64,000 nt of DNA from JAJFFW01 sp038531315 (GCA_038531315.1 JBCBBT010000003.1:44433-108432), one strand, 5' to 3'. Shown: positions 25,358 through 34,258, counted from the stretch's first letter. Program-made: numbers and translations. The notes: generated by a model not told the origin, from the letters alone.

Positions 25358-26407
25358 TTAGTTCACCTTTTTGAGCGCATCATCGATTTTCTTCAGCGAC
25401 GGCTCGATTTTTTTCTTCACACGCTTTTTGATGGCGGCGACGCTCTTTGAGCTGACTTTGAAATCGTCAAGGCTACAAAGCTCTTGGTTGTTATAGGCGA
25501 ATTTCGGCCTTGTCGAATTCTCAGACTCGAATTCCTTAAATTCGTCTTGTGCAAGAAAATCGTTGACTTCTTTCAGTAGTTTTTCATTCTCAGACCGCGT
25601 TGCCTCGGAATTGAAGGGATTGTTTTTCTCCGCCTCGAGAATAATTTTAGCATCGCGTGCGAGAAACCACGACTTGTTAAGCGAGCCGCGTGAGACGAGT
25701 TCTTCTGCTTTGGTTTCTGTTTCCGGGTTTACTCGAAACGGTTTTGGAAAGCCCCAGCCCTTCAGGTACATTTCTGCGAGCCTGTAGACAATATTCGGAT
25801 CGCGTTTGTCGGGGTCAACGGCGGCGCTGCAGATCAATTCGATTGCCGCAACCGAAGTCAGCCAGCCATTTTTCTGACTCGGCCATCCGAAGGTGTCAGG
25901 GTTTTCTTCGACCTTGTTTTGCCCCTGATATTTTATGACGGCGTCGATAAAGAAGCGGTCATAGACCGCTTTTTGAAGGCTGGCGTTGTCATCAATGAGG
26001 CGGTTTTTCCGCATTGATATCTGTAACGTATTAAGATCAACTTTGGCGACGCCTAACAACGCTTCGAATTTTTCCGCCCGCTTTTTGTAAAACAGCATGT
26101 CCTTTTCATTGGCGGCGACTTCCTTGTTGAGCTCGGCGATATCCGCCTGAAGCGCGGCGACTTCCTTTTTGACTTCGGTCAGTGCGGCGATGATTTCGCT
26201 GCGCGAGGGCGCGCCAAATTGCTCGCCCTCAATGACGGCGGGCGCGGTTTGGGACTGACCGGAAGGCGCGGGTTCGGACGCCGATTGCGCGCTCGCCGCG
26301 GCGATCATGGCGGCGGCGCAAGATGCGCTTGCAACGATGAACTTTGCGGCCGGCGAGCGAGCGCCAGCGCCCCGCAACGGTGTGATAGTTGGTAAAGCGA
26401 TGACCAT
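25358..26407 (-). CDS. Exported coiled-coil protein of unknown function
   Basis: This is a 349-residue protein with no family I can name. The start at ATG 26407 gives a signal-like N-terminus (hydrophobic to about residue 40, ending ASAQSAS); the frame is open to an ATG at 26449. Residues about 70-130 form a heptad-rich coiled coil (EVKKEVAALQADIAELNKEV). The C-terminal half has conserved-looking blocks (YRLAEMYLKGWGFPKPFR, resembling one SEL1-type repeat) and a very basic end. It is followed 48 bp later by the beta-helix gene on the same strand, so the two probably work together in the envelope. Confidence 0.78.
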   Translation of the reverse strand: MVIALPTITPLRGAGARSPAAKFIVASASCAAAMIAAASAQSASEPAPSGQSQTAPAVIEGEQFGAPSRSEIIAALTEVKKEVAALQADIAELNKEVAANEKDMLFYKKRAEKFEALLGVAKVDLNTLQISMRKNRLIDDNASLQKAVYDRFFIDAVIKYQGQNKVEENPDTFGWPSQKNGWLTSVAAIELICSAAVDPDKRDPNIVYRLAEMYLKGWGFPKPFRVNPETETKAEELVSRGSLNKSWFLARDAKIILEAEKNNPFNSEATRSENEKLLKEVNDFLAQDEFKEFESENSTRPKFAYNNQELCSLDDFKVSSKSVAAIKKRVKKKIEPSLKKIDDALKKVN

Positions 26408-26591
26408 AATGCCCCCAAAATGCAGTATGCCGCCCCCAAGCGACTGCAAATTTCGTCACCGATAAATGATCGCGACGCCACAAGTGTACTAAATCGCGGC
26501 TGCAATTCAACATTGCCAGATCGTCTTGAACAAATTGAAATTTTTCGAGCCTGTGTCGATTGAAACCTTCCGGACGTGTAATCCCGCGCCC

Positions 26592-28229
26592 TCAGGCAGC
26601 CGCAGCGCCGGCGGCGGCTTGCGCTTTGATGCTGTCGGCCGCTTTTTCCGCGATCATGATCGTCGGCGCATTTGTGTTGCCTGAAACGAGATACGGCATG
26701 ATCGACGCATCGACGACGCGCAGCCCCTTAACGCCGTTCACGCACAGCGACGGATCGACGACGGCATCGCTGTCAGTCCCCATGCGGCAGGTGCCCACCG
26801 GATGGTAGATCGTGTCGGCGCGGTTTCTGATGTCCTCGGCGAGTGCGTCGTCGCCGGCGGCTTCGTCGAGATAAAGCCTCTTGCCGCGGTGCATGGCGAG
26901 GGCGGGCGCATCAAAAATGCGGTGGACGAGCTTTGCGCCCTTCATGGTGCGATCAAAGTCGTCTTCATCGCCGAAAAAATTGGGATCGATGGCGGGATCG
27001 GCCGCCGCGTCGGCGGACGCCAGCGAAACGCTGCCCCGCGACTTTGGCCGCAAAACGCAAACGTGACAGGAAACGCCGCCGCCGAGGTGTTTTTTCCGTC
27101 CGTGATCGTCGACAAGACCCGGCACAAAATGTAGCTGCACATCTGGTTCCTCAAGCGCCGGATCGGTCTTCACAAAGCCGCCCGCCTCGGCGAGGTTCGA
27201 GGTCAGCATACCCGCGCCATTTTTTCTGTATGCGGAAAGCGCTCCGAAAAACCGGCCTGCAAAGTTCAGCGTCAGCCCGACCGATTCCGGCGACGCAGAG
27301 CGATAGAGCGCGCAATAATCGACATGATCCTGAAGGTTCTGGCCGACGGCGGCGCGGTCCGCGATGACGTCAATGCCGTGGTTTTTAAGATGCGAGGCGG
27401 GTCCGACGCCGGACAACATCAAAAGCTGCGGCGACTGAAACGCGCCGGCGCTCAGGATCACGTTTTGACGCGCGCCGATATAGCGTTCGGGCGCGCCCTT
27501 CTGGCGGAGGACGATGCCGCGCGCGACGCCGTCTTTGATATCGACCTTCAGAGCGCGCGCGTCGGTCAGGACGGTGAGGTTCGCCCGTTCGCGCGCCGGC
27601 GCCAGAAAGCCCCGCGCCGTCGAGCAGCGCCGGCCGTCTTTCTGTGTCACCTGATAATAGCCGACGCCTTCCTGCGTTGCGCCGTTGAAGTCATCGGTGG
27701 CGGGTAGCTGAATTTGGCCGGCGGCTTCGAGAAAAGCCTCGCTCAGCGGATTTTTGTGCCGCAGGTCGGCGACGTTAAGCGGCCCGCCGACGCCATGTAA
27801 GGCGCTTTCGCCGCGTTCCTGATTTTGCGCTTTCTTAAAATACGGCAGGACATCGTCATAAGACCATCCGTGTGCGCCTGAAGCGGCCCAATGGTCGTAA
27901 TCGGCGCGCGAGCCGCGAATATAAATCATCGCATTGATAGAGCTTGATCCGCCGAGAACGCGTCCGCGCGGCTGAAACCCGCGCCGCCCGTTCAGATGTC
28001 TTTGCGGCGTCGTTTCAAAAGACCAGTTCGCCTGGTGCTTGTCGCCTAGAAACGCAAAACCGATTGGCATGTGAATGCGCGGGTCTTTATCCGGCCCGCC
28101 CGCTTCGAGGAGGCAAACGCGGACCGCGGGGTCTTCGCTCAGCCGGTTCGCCAGGACGCAGCCGGCCGATCCGGCGCCGACAATGACGTGATCAAAAATT
28201 TCCTCACTGGCGGGCGATTGATCCGACAT
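26592..28229 (-). CDS. GMC-family oxidoreductase (choline dehydrogenase-like)
   Basis: This 545-residue FAD enzyme of the glucose-methanol-choline family shows the FAD motif HVIVGAGSAGCVLANRLSED near the N-terminus. GRVLGGSSSINAMIYIRG, and the C-terminal catalytic block YHPVGTCRMG (about 484-493) with NTNAPTIMIAEKAAD, complete the family pattern. It would oxidise an alcohol to an aldehyde. BetA is the nearest named relative, but without betB or betI next to it the substrate is uncertain. Start ATG 28229 is fixed by AGGAGGT at 28237-28243. The upstream region runs directly into the rhs remnant. Confidence 0.92.
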   Translation of the reverse strand: MSDQSPASEEIFDHVIVGAGSAGCVLANRLSEDPAVRVCLLEAGGPDKDPRIHMPIGFAFLGDKHQANWSFETTPQRHLNGRRGFQPRGRVLGGSSSINAMIYIRGSRADYDHWAASGAHGWSYDDVLPYFKKAQNQERGESALHGVGGPLNVADLRHKNPLSEAFLEAAGQIQLPATDDFNGATQEGVGYYQVTQKDGRRCSTARGFLAPARERANLTVLTDARALKVDIKDGVARGIVLRQKGAPERYIGARQNVILSAGAFQSPQLLMLSGVGPASHLKNHGIDVIADRAAVGQNLQDHVDYCALYRSASPESVGLTLNFAGRFFGALSAYRKNGAGMLTSNLAEAGGFVKTDPALEEPDVQLHFVPGLVDDHGRKKHLGGGVSCHVCVLRPKSRGSVSLASADAAADPAIDPNFFGDEDDFDRTMKGAKLVHRIFDAPALAMHRGKRLYLDEAAGDDALAEDIRNRADTIYHPVGTCRMGTDSDAVVDPSLCVNGVKGLRVVDASIMPYLVSGNTNAPTIMIAEKAADSIKAQAAAGAAAA

Positions 28230-28309
28230 CGACAATACCTCCTGCGGTTTGCGCACGCGATGAGAGAGTGTCCCCCATCCGCGACGCACAGTCCACACGT
28301 TCAGCCCAA

Positions 28310-28693
28310 CGCAAAGCCCGCTTTTATGACCCGGACGCCGGCCGCTTCCTGTCGCCGGACCCCATCGGCTACGGCGACGGCATGAATATCTACGCCTATG
28401 TCGGAAATGATCCTGTAAACTTCACGGATCCGACGGGGTTGAGAGGACAAGGCCCAGGCGGCGATTTTCCTTCTTCAATGCGCCAGCAAGACGGCGGCGG
28501 CGGGTTTGGCGGCGGCCCCTACTTGCCTTCAGTATCTTGCGGAACAGGCTGTGTATTGGCCTTTAGGACGGGTGGCGCAGATTTTGGTCAAGCTGCTTTC
28601 GTTCTGGGTATAACGAGCACCGTTGTTGGAGATCCTTCGCACCCGAGGCCGCAGGCGGCGCTGCGAGCGCAGGTGGCGACGATGACCGAATGA
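28310..28693 (+). pseudogene. Truncated rhs gene, 3' end of the RHS core and tip
   Basis: The translation contains the end of an RHS-repeat core: RKARFYDPDAGRFLSPDPIG followed by NIYAYVGNDPVNFTDPTGL. In intact RHS toxins this closes the encapsulating shell before the variable C-terminal toxin. More than a thousand upstream residues are missing. The sequence before about 28310 belongs to the leader of the oxidoreductase gene, so the break lies there. About 85 residues follow the PTG motif, Gly-rich at first and with no known toxin signature. A frame change near 28640-28690 may join it to the next ORF. Confidence 0.8.
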
Positions 28694-29172
28694 TGATTGA
28701 TGGAATGATGCCGTGTGACCCAAGTCAAACATTTGCGTCTCCTGTTCCAGTCGATCCAAAGACATTTAATAGCCTTCCCTTTGAGGAAGTAACGCGCAAT
28801 AATAGCCTTGCTATTCCATTAAGTGAATCTGATGCCTTCACAAGGATCAGAGTTTCGGCTTCTTCTACTGGTAACCAATTAACGATGGGCAGGATCTTTA
28901 TGTTATTTGGACCAAGAATTCCAAGGGCTGCGGGCAACGGAATAGACATTAGAACGACTGGTCCCGCCGCAGGTTTTGGCAGTACAAGGACTGTATTACT
29001 AAATCCAGGTGTACCAACCGTTTTCGATATACCTGTACGACCATTAAGGCAAGGCACAGTTACAATAAGTGGAACAACCTCCGTCGGTGTGCTAGTAACA
29101 GCCATTGGACTCGGCCCCGAAGAAGCAACTGTTGATAACTCGCTGCGAAGGCAAGCTTGCGCAATGAATTAG
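28690..29172 (+). CDS. Hypothetical protein following the rhs remnant
   Basis: This is an unrecognised 160-residue ORF whose ATG overlaps the stop of the rhs remnant by 4 bp. It has no membrane segments. It is rich in Thr, Val, Gly and Pro with beta-type strands (PTVFDIPVRPLRQGTVTISGTTSVGVLVTAIG). Base composition is less GC-rich than the surrounding chromosome. The upstream in-frame translation (APEAAGGAASAGGDDD) is coding-like back to 28565, so it may be the frameshifted continuation of the RHS tip and not a separate gene. Confidence 0.45.
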   Translation: MMIDGMMPCDPSQTFASPVPVDPKTFNSLPFEEVTRNNSLAIPLSESDAFTRIRVSASSTGNQLTMGRIFMLFGPRIPRAAGNGIDIRTTGPAAGFGSTRTVLLNPGVPTVFDIPVRPLRQGTVTISGTTSVGVLVTAIGLGPEEATVDNSLRRQACAMN

Positions 29173-29181
29173 AGAAATCGA

Positions 29182-29529
29182 ATGAAGTATTTTTTATCCC
29201 TAATAATTATCCTTTTTTTACTTATATCTTTCGATTATTTTCAAGATCGCAATCAATACAATTGTTATTATAAATTTTACTTGAAAGATGATATAACAAA
29301 TAAAGATACTTCAGAATTTTTTTATAAGGAAAAGCGAAAGCTTACAGATTTTTATTTTGCTGGAAAAATCAGGTTTGTTCCTATAATGAGAAACAATGCC
29401 ATATACGTAGGTGATAAATGTAATAACTATAAGCTTTTGAAAAATGAAGTTAATGGAAAATTTTATACCGAATTTATTGATCGGGAAACTTATGAATATA
29501 TTTTTGAAGAATCGAAAAGAGGCATTTAA
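29182..29529 (+). CDS. AT-rich exported or membrane-anchored hypothetical protein
   Basis: The 115-residue ORF is strikingly AT-rich, with codon use unlike its neighbours (many AAA, AAT, TAT, TTT). A hydrophobic N-terminus (about 3-18) precedes a Lys/Tyr/Asp-rich soluble domain with two Cys. It begins 9 bp after the previous ORF. AT-rich genes immediately after RHS tips are often immunity genes, but there is no sequence match that I recognise. Confidence 0.5.
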   Translation: MKYFLSLIIILFLLISFDYFQDRNQYNCYYKFYLKDDITNKDTSEFFYKEKRKLTDFYFAGKIRFVPIMRNNAIYVGDKCNNYKLLKNEVNGKFYTEFIDRETYEYIFEESKRGI

Positions 29530-29597
29530 CTGCTTAAATTCCTATGTGAAGCGTTGTAGCTGACCTCGGCAACGAGGGCCGAGACCCATAACCAGTA

Positions 29598-29921
29598 TCA
29601 TACGGTTGCGGTGAGCTGAACGGCGGCGAGAAAGTTTCGGGCAAGCTTGTCGTGGCGCATTACAATACGTCTGAAGTCTTTCAGGCGGCAGAATGATCTT
29701 TCGACAGCGTTCCGCTTTCGGTAGAGCGCCGGCGAAAAGCCGGGCTTATATCGACGGTTCGATTTTGGCGGGATGTTCGGCGCAGCGCCTTGCGCCTCGA
29801 TCTGGCGACGAAGCCGGTCGCTATCATAGCCTTTAGCGCCATAAGAAGTTACTTGATATGGCAACGCTGGTGATGCCGTATTTTTGACGGTATCCAGCGC
29901 GTTATTGGATGCCAGCGTCAT
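29598..29921 (-). mobile_element. IS5-family transposase remnant
   Basis: The 107-residue fragment matches the C-terminal third of IS5-type DDE transposases: AKGYDSDRLRRQI, IPPKSNRRYKPGFSPALYRKRNAVERSFCRLKDFRRI, then RHDKLARNFLAAV. The catalytic Glu lies in NAVERSFCRLK. The N-terminal two thirds, including the first two Asp, are missing, so the element cannot move by itself. I could not identify intact terminal inverted repeats. Confidence 0.82.
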
Positions 29922-29988
29922 TGCGGGCGCCTGAACGATGGAATAAGTCTAAGACCCATTTCATGGGACTCTAATTGACTGGAAGAAA

Positions 29989-30183
29989 ATGAGACTTATT
30001 CAAACCAAGTTTGGTAAAATACTGATTTTCTCGACATATTTTTTGCTATTCGTTCATTTTATCGTTTTAAAATATTTAAGTGAATCGCTAGAGGGTTGGT
30101 TACGATTAATTATATCTACATTGATAATAGCGATGGTTATTTTGTCTCTTTATTATAATATTCGAAATTTCATTAAAAGATGA
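29989..30183 (+). CDS. Small AT-rich membrane protein
   Basis: This 64-residue ORF has two hydrophobic segments (about 10-28 and 37-56) and a basic end. It is AT-rich, like the gene at 29182. It may be a small immunity or orphan membrane protein in the decayed RHS region; there is no recognised family. A coding-like fragment continues in the same frame after its stop. Confidence 0.4.
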   Translation: MRLIQTKFGKILIFSTYFLLFVHFIVLKYLSESLEGWLRLIISTLIIAMVILSLYYNIRNFIKR

Positions 30184-30342
30184 GCTGCTTTTGATGCGGA
30201 CGGCGCCTACAACGCGAGGCGCTGCTATGTGCGCTTGCCCGGCTCAGTCGATGCCTGCTTCATGATGTTTGACTATCGCGGAAGCTGCAACACATCCTCG
30301 GGCTGCGAACACTGGGGTTCATTGGGGCGCGGGCCCCAATGA
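30184..30342 (+). pseudogene. Cys-rich gene fragment without a start codon
   Basis: The frame from 30184 to the TGA at 30340 has no plausible start but reads like genuine protein (DADGAYNARRCYVRLPGSVD, then FDYRGSCNTSSGCEHWG), with four Cys and GC-rich codons. Its composition changes abruptly from the AT-rich ORF before it. It is probably the C-terminal end of a displaced gene, possibly an orphan toxin tip; identity unknown. Confidence 0.3.
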
Positions 30343-31219
30343 GAGAATGAGTTATGTACGCTTTCGCGCACGGGCGTCGACAAAAAAGGCTCGATCATTG
30401 CGATGGTGAACGGTTCGAAGGGATCGGGTCAAGTCTGCAAAATCATGACGTGTTTTCTGTTCCAAATGGCTTTCATGTGGCGCCGACGTTCCGAAGACTT
30501 CGGCTAACGCCCATCCCGGGAAGCGTTGAGGCCGGAATGCCGCAGGACGCTATTTTTTGCGGATAACTTTAATTTTGATCAGCAGTCAAGTCGAGGTTGT
30601 TCTGTAACTTGTTGACGGCCATTGGAGGTGTAATTACTTGTAAAGGCACAGAATTCGAGACGGCCTTTTTCCGGACAACGAGCATTCGGCCTTAGAAATA
30701 ATTATCATGAGCAAAGTAAAAGTGATTATCTTGTTGTTGGTTGTTGTGGGGATTTATGATCCCCTGCGGGCGCCAAATGAAGCGCAAGCATTAAAGTGCG
30801 CGACAGAAAGATTTTCCGATTTAACGATCAAAATAATGGAAAGAAAGCCTAAGTAGCAGCTAGCCGGGGTTGGCACGCTGAATTCTTTTTTTCGTATTAG
30901 CTATTTAGGCTGTCAGATTTGTTTTCGATAACATACGCTTGAGAGGCGTTATAAGGCTGGTCATCTCGAAAGCGGACGGTTCGAAGAGGGGGGGCTCATT
31001 CGAACCACGCGCTATCCCGACTGAGCGACGGCCCATTCTTAGGGAAATCTCAATTTGGCGTTCCTATGCTCAAATTTCCAGAGCGAAGGCGCTATCGGTC
31101 GGAATTGTTTATAGAAACTGCTGCGTCGGCGGGCGCTTCTTGCGCCGCCAAACGACGCGTCCTAAGTCTCAAGGGTTGATATAGCGGTCCATCACCGAAC
31201 CAAACCGGGAAATCGTCAC
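30343..31219. other. Debris-like intergenic region before yggT
   Basis: About 880 bp hold no well-supported gene except a 49-codon ORF at 30707. Short open frames at 30354-30566 and 30939-31184 lack convincing ribosome sites and coding character. The base composition is mixed, in keeping with decayed acquired DNA. A tRNA-like stretch on the minus strand near 30990-31035 does not fold into a complete tRNA. Confidence 0.4.
30707..30856 (+). CDS. Possible 49-residue exported peptide
   Basis: The 49-codon ORF starts MSKVKVIILLLVVVGIY, a good signal or membrane segment, and continues with a short soluble part containing one Cys and a lysine-rich end. There is no strong ribosome site. It is followed some 40 bp later by a T-run. 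It belongs to the set of small exported ORFs in this region and could be decayed. Confidence 0.3.
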   Translation: MSKVKVIILLLVVVGIYDPLRAPNEAQALKCATERFSDLTIKIMERKPK

Positions 31220-31522
31220 GTGCAAGCCGTCGCTTACCTTTTCAATGCGGTCATCGATCTGTTCAGGATTGTCCTCCTGATCAGCGTGGTCATGAGCTGG
31301 CTCCTCAGTTTTAATGTGATCAATCGCGGCAATCAGCTGGTCGATTCCATTTGGCGGGCGGCGACGGGGCTCACGGAGCCGGTGTTGGGCCCCATCAGAC
31401 GCGCCTTGCCGGCCACAGGCGGGCTTGATCTGTCCCCGATCGTCGCTTTTCTCGGCGCAAGCTTCGTCCAGATTCTGGTCAATCAGTATTTTCTGGCCCC
31501 GCTGATCCGCGCCGGACTTTGA
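31220..31522 (+). CDS. YggT family membrane protein
   Basis: This is a 100-residue YggT protein with two membrane segments (about 4-30 and 68-90) flanking the family block NQLVDSIWRAATGLTEPVLGPIRRALP (about 36-62). YggT proteins are small integral membrane proteins linked to envelope or osmotic functions and, in some bacteria, to division; the role is unproven. The start is GTG 31220. It overlaps nothing and is followed 6 bp later by the GT2 gene, so the two form an operon and mark the return to core chromosome. Confidence 0.92.
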   Translation: MQAVAYLFNAVIDLFRIVLLISVVMSWLLSFNVINRGNQLVDSIWRAATGLTEPVLGPIRRALPATGGLDLSPIVAFLGASFVQILVNQYFLAPLIRAGL

Positions 31523-31528
31523 GGCGGC

Positions 31529-32548
31529 GTGGACGGCGCGCCGACATATTCATCGGAGATCGGCGAGGGGGCTTTCGCGCCCCCGCAATCGCAGACCGGC
31601 GCGTCAATCGCGGTCATCCTTCCATGCTATAATGAGGCGGCGGCGATCGCCAATGTCGTCGATGGCTTTCGCGAGGCGCTGCCCGGGGCGGCGATTTACG
31701 TTTATGATAATGCGTCTACGGACGATACGGCGGCGGCGGCCCGCGCCGCGGGCGCGATAGTCCGCCTCGAGCCTATGAAGGGAAAAGGCAACGCCGTGCG
31801 CCGGGCGTTCGCCGATATTGAAGCCGATATCTTTGTGATGGCCGACGGCGACGGCACGTATGATCCCGCGGCGGCCCCCTTGATGATTGAGGCGCTTCAG
31901 CGTCAAACGCTTGATATGGTCGTCGGCGTGCGCAAGACGGCGCCGCGCGATGCACAGGCGCAAGACAAAGCCTACAGGCCCGGCCACGTACTAGGAAACA
32001 GGGCGTTCAGCGGCCTTTTTCGATATCTTTTTCGCGCCGAGTTCACTGATATTTTCAGCGGGTATCGGGTGTTCTCGCGCCGCTTTGTGAAAAGCTTTCC
32101 CTCGACGTCGAAAGGTTTTGAGATCGAACTTGAAATGGCGACCCACGCGACGCTTCTGCGCATGCCGACAGCCGAGATCGCCACGCGATACGGCGCGCGC
32201 GTCGAAGGCGGTGAGAGCAAGCTTAATACCTGGTCGGACGGGCTGAAAATATTCCGCCGTATGATGAGTTTTCTGAGGCTCCACAGGCCGCGCTATGTTT
32301 ACGGGCTGATTTCCATTCTCGGCGGTCTGTTCTCGCTCATTCTCGCGGCGCCTGTATTTGTCGAATATCTTGAAACGGGTCTCGTGCCGCGTCTGCCGAC
32401 GGCGATTTTGGCGGCGAGCATCATGTTGGCTGCGTTCATCATTTTTGCTGTCGGCGTTGTCCTCGACTCGCAGGCGCGGTATTTTTCGGAGACCAAGCGG
32501 CTCGCCTATCTGCGGATACCGCCGCCGGCTTATCGCGGCGACAGTTAA
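31529..32548 (+). CDS. Family 2 glycosyltransferase, polyprenyl-phosphate type
   Basis: This is a 339-residue inner-membrane protein. The GT-A domain begins AVILPCYNEAAAI (about 28-40), with VYDNASTDDT, a DxD in MADGDGTYDP (about 105-114) and GYRVFSRRFVKSFPSTSKGFEIELE. Two C-terminal membrane segments (about 260-280 and 294-318) match DPM1/GtrB-like enzymes that load a sugar onto a polyprenyl phosphate. The start is GTG 31529, close to a GAGG site. The sugar and acceptor are unknown. Confidence 0.9.
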   Translation: MDGAPTYSSEIGEGAFAPPQSQTGASIAVILPCYNEAAAIANVVDGFREALPGAAIYVYDNASTDDTAAAARAAGAIVRLEPMKGKGNAVRRAFADIEADIFVMADGDGTYDPAAAPLMIEALQRQTLDMVVGVRKTAPRDAQAQDKAYRPGHVLGNRAFSGLFRYLFRAEFTDIFSGYRVFSRRFVKSFPSTSKGFEIELEMATHATLLRMPTAEIATRYGARVEGGESKLNTWSDGLKIFRRMMSFLRLHRPRYVYGLISILGGLFSLILAAPVFVEYLETGLVPRLPTAILAASIMLAAFIIFAVGVVLDSQARYFSETKRLAYLRIPPPAYRGDS

Positions 32549-32739
32549 GGCGATTTAGCCGCCAACTCGCACCAATTTAACCGCGCACAAACGATATTTC
32601 CCAATTCTGAGATGGCCCGCCCTCATTGCCCGCAATTGTGCGCAGCACTGAGGCGCGGTCTTGTCGAAGAGTTTGGATGCCGGTGCCTGACCCTGCAAAC
32701 GCCGAAATTTTAGAGCGATTTTGCGCGCGGCTTCGGGCG

Positions 32740-34236
32740 ATGGCGCGCTGCATTGCTTTCGTCGGGGCTTTGTCGCTTTCGCTCGGCGGCGGCGCGCTCG
32801 CGGCGCCCGGCGATATTCTGTTTGAGGATCTTTTCGATCAGGGCGGAGGGTGTCGTGCGCTGGCGCCAAACTGGACGGCGAGCGACGCCAATCTTGCTGG
32901 TACGGGAACATTCACGTCGAACAGCGGCGTCTGCGCAATGTTCACGCGCGGCGGCGCGGTTTCGTCAGAAAGCATCGCCATAAATTTGTCGACGGTCGGC
33001 GGCGCGAATTTTTCAGCCTGGGTGCGCAAGGGCGACGACGACTTTAGTGAGAATCCCGAAGGCGCCAATGAAAGCCTCGTCGCCGAATATCAAGACGCCG
33101 CCGGCGTCTGGACGGAGGTGGCGCGGTTTCCGGCGAACGGCACGCAGAATGGCGAGGTCTTCGTGATGAATGTGGTGCTGCCGCCGGCGGCGCTGCATGA
33201 CAATGCGCGTGTTCGGTTTCGTCAGATCGGCGGCTCCGGCGGGCCGCCCGCCAATGGCGGTATCGGGTTTGACTTCTGGCATGTCGACGATGTGCGGATT
33301 ACAGAAACGCTGATGTCAGGCGCCGTGTTGACGGCGAATTCTTGCGATGAATTCGAAAACGGATTTGGCAACTGGACCACGACAAACAATGACCGCGCCG
33401 GGGTCAACGACGATACGGCGAATACCGCCTCTAATTCGATGTTCATCAGACATGGCGATGTGACGGTGTCGTCGATCCCGGTCAACGCGCCTAGCCTCAC
33501 TGCGATCAGTTTCTGGCTGCAGCGCGGCGACGATGACTTCAGCGAAAACCCGGAGGGCGGGGAAAACATCACCTTCGAATATCTCAATGACGCCGGCGTA
33601 TGGATTGCGCTCGAAACCTTTATCGGCGCCGGGGCCCCCGGAGAGATCTTTGTCAGGAACTTCGCCGCGCCCGCTGATGCGCGTCATGGCGCTCTACAGG
33701 TGCGATTTTCCTATCCCCAGGCGAGCGGCGTTGATTTCGACTACTGGCACATCGATAGTTTTTGTCTGGCGAGCGGCGCCCCGTCGCTTGCGATTTCAAA
33801 GTCTGTAATTGTCGAATCCGATCCGGTGAACGGCGCGATCAACCCATTCAGCATTCCGGGATCATTTCTGCGCTACCGGCTGACCGTGACGAATATTGGC
33901 TCGGGATTTGTCGATGACGGCACGCTTTCCATTCGCGATGATCTAGACGCGAGCCTGACGCTCTTTGTCGGCGACCTCGACGGCGCGGGCGCGCCGTTTG
34001 AGTTTATCGACGGCGCGGGCGCCAATGCGAGCGGGGTGTCGCTGAATTTCACCGGGCTGGGTGATCCCGCCGACGGGGTCGTGTTTGAAAATGGCGGCGG
34101 CGCGCCGATCACGCCGGCCCCTGATTTTGACGCCGGCGTGCGCGCTTTTCAATTGACCTTCACCGGCGCCATGAACGCGGCCATGGCCGGCTCTGCGCCG
34201 ACTTTCGCGGTTGAATATCGCGTGCGCGTCGAATGA
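32740..34236 (+). CDS. Exported protein with two copies of an unrecognised domain
   Basis: This 498-residue protein has a signal peptide MARCIAFVGALSLSLGGGALA, which decides the start at ATG 32740. Two tandem domains of about 150 residues (about 24-188 and 200-345) share GDDDFSENPEG (98-108 and 263-273) and a closing FDFWHVDD / FDYWHIDS strand (177-184 and 333-340). The fold is presumably a jelly-roll of the MAM or concanavalin type. The last 150 residues (RYRLTVTNIGSGFVDDGTL onward) resemble a DUF11-like Ig-type domain. It is likely a surface or matrix protein. Asp-rich loops suggest calcium binding. No sorting tail is visible. Confidence 0.82.
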   Translation: MARCIAFVGALSLSLGGGALAAPGDILFEDLFDQGGGCRALAPNWTASDANLAGTGTFTSNSGVCAMFTRGGAVSSESIAINLSTVGGANFSAWVRKGDDDFSENPEGANESLVAEYQDAAGVWTEVARFPANGTQNGEVFVMNVVLPPAALHDNARVRFRQIGGSGGPPANGGIGFDFWHVDDVRITETLMSGAVLTANSCDEFENGFGNWTTTNNDRAGVNDDTANTASNSMFIRHGDVTVSSIPVNAPSLTAISFWLQRGDDDFSENPEGGENITFEYLNDAGVWIALETFIGAGAPGEIFVRNFAAPADARHGALQVRFSYPQASGVDFDYWHIDSFCLASGAPSLAISKSVIVESDPVNGAINPFSIPGSFLRYRLTVTNIGSGFVDDGTLSIRDDLDASLTLFVGDLDGAGAPFEFIDGAGANASGVSLNFTGLGDPADGVVFENGGGAPITPAPDFDAGVRAFQLTFTGAMNAAMAGSAPTFAVEYRVRVE

Positions 34237-34258
34237 CGGCGCTCGCGTCTATGTCCTC

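Noticed and set aside
30354..30566. 70-codon ORF in the accessory region
   Set aside because: No ribosome site, no recognisable protein features and composition like decayed DNA.
30985..31041. tRNA-like segment on the minus strand (GCTCAGTCGGGATAGC followed by GGTTCGAA)
   Set aside because: The D-arm and T-arm look-alikes are directly joined, there is no anticodon arm and the acceptor ends do not pair. At best a relic; probably chance.
30939..31184. 81-codon ORF just before yggT
   Set aside because: Basic, low-quality translation without motifs, overlapping the tRNA-like debris; not supported as a gene.
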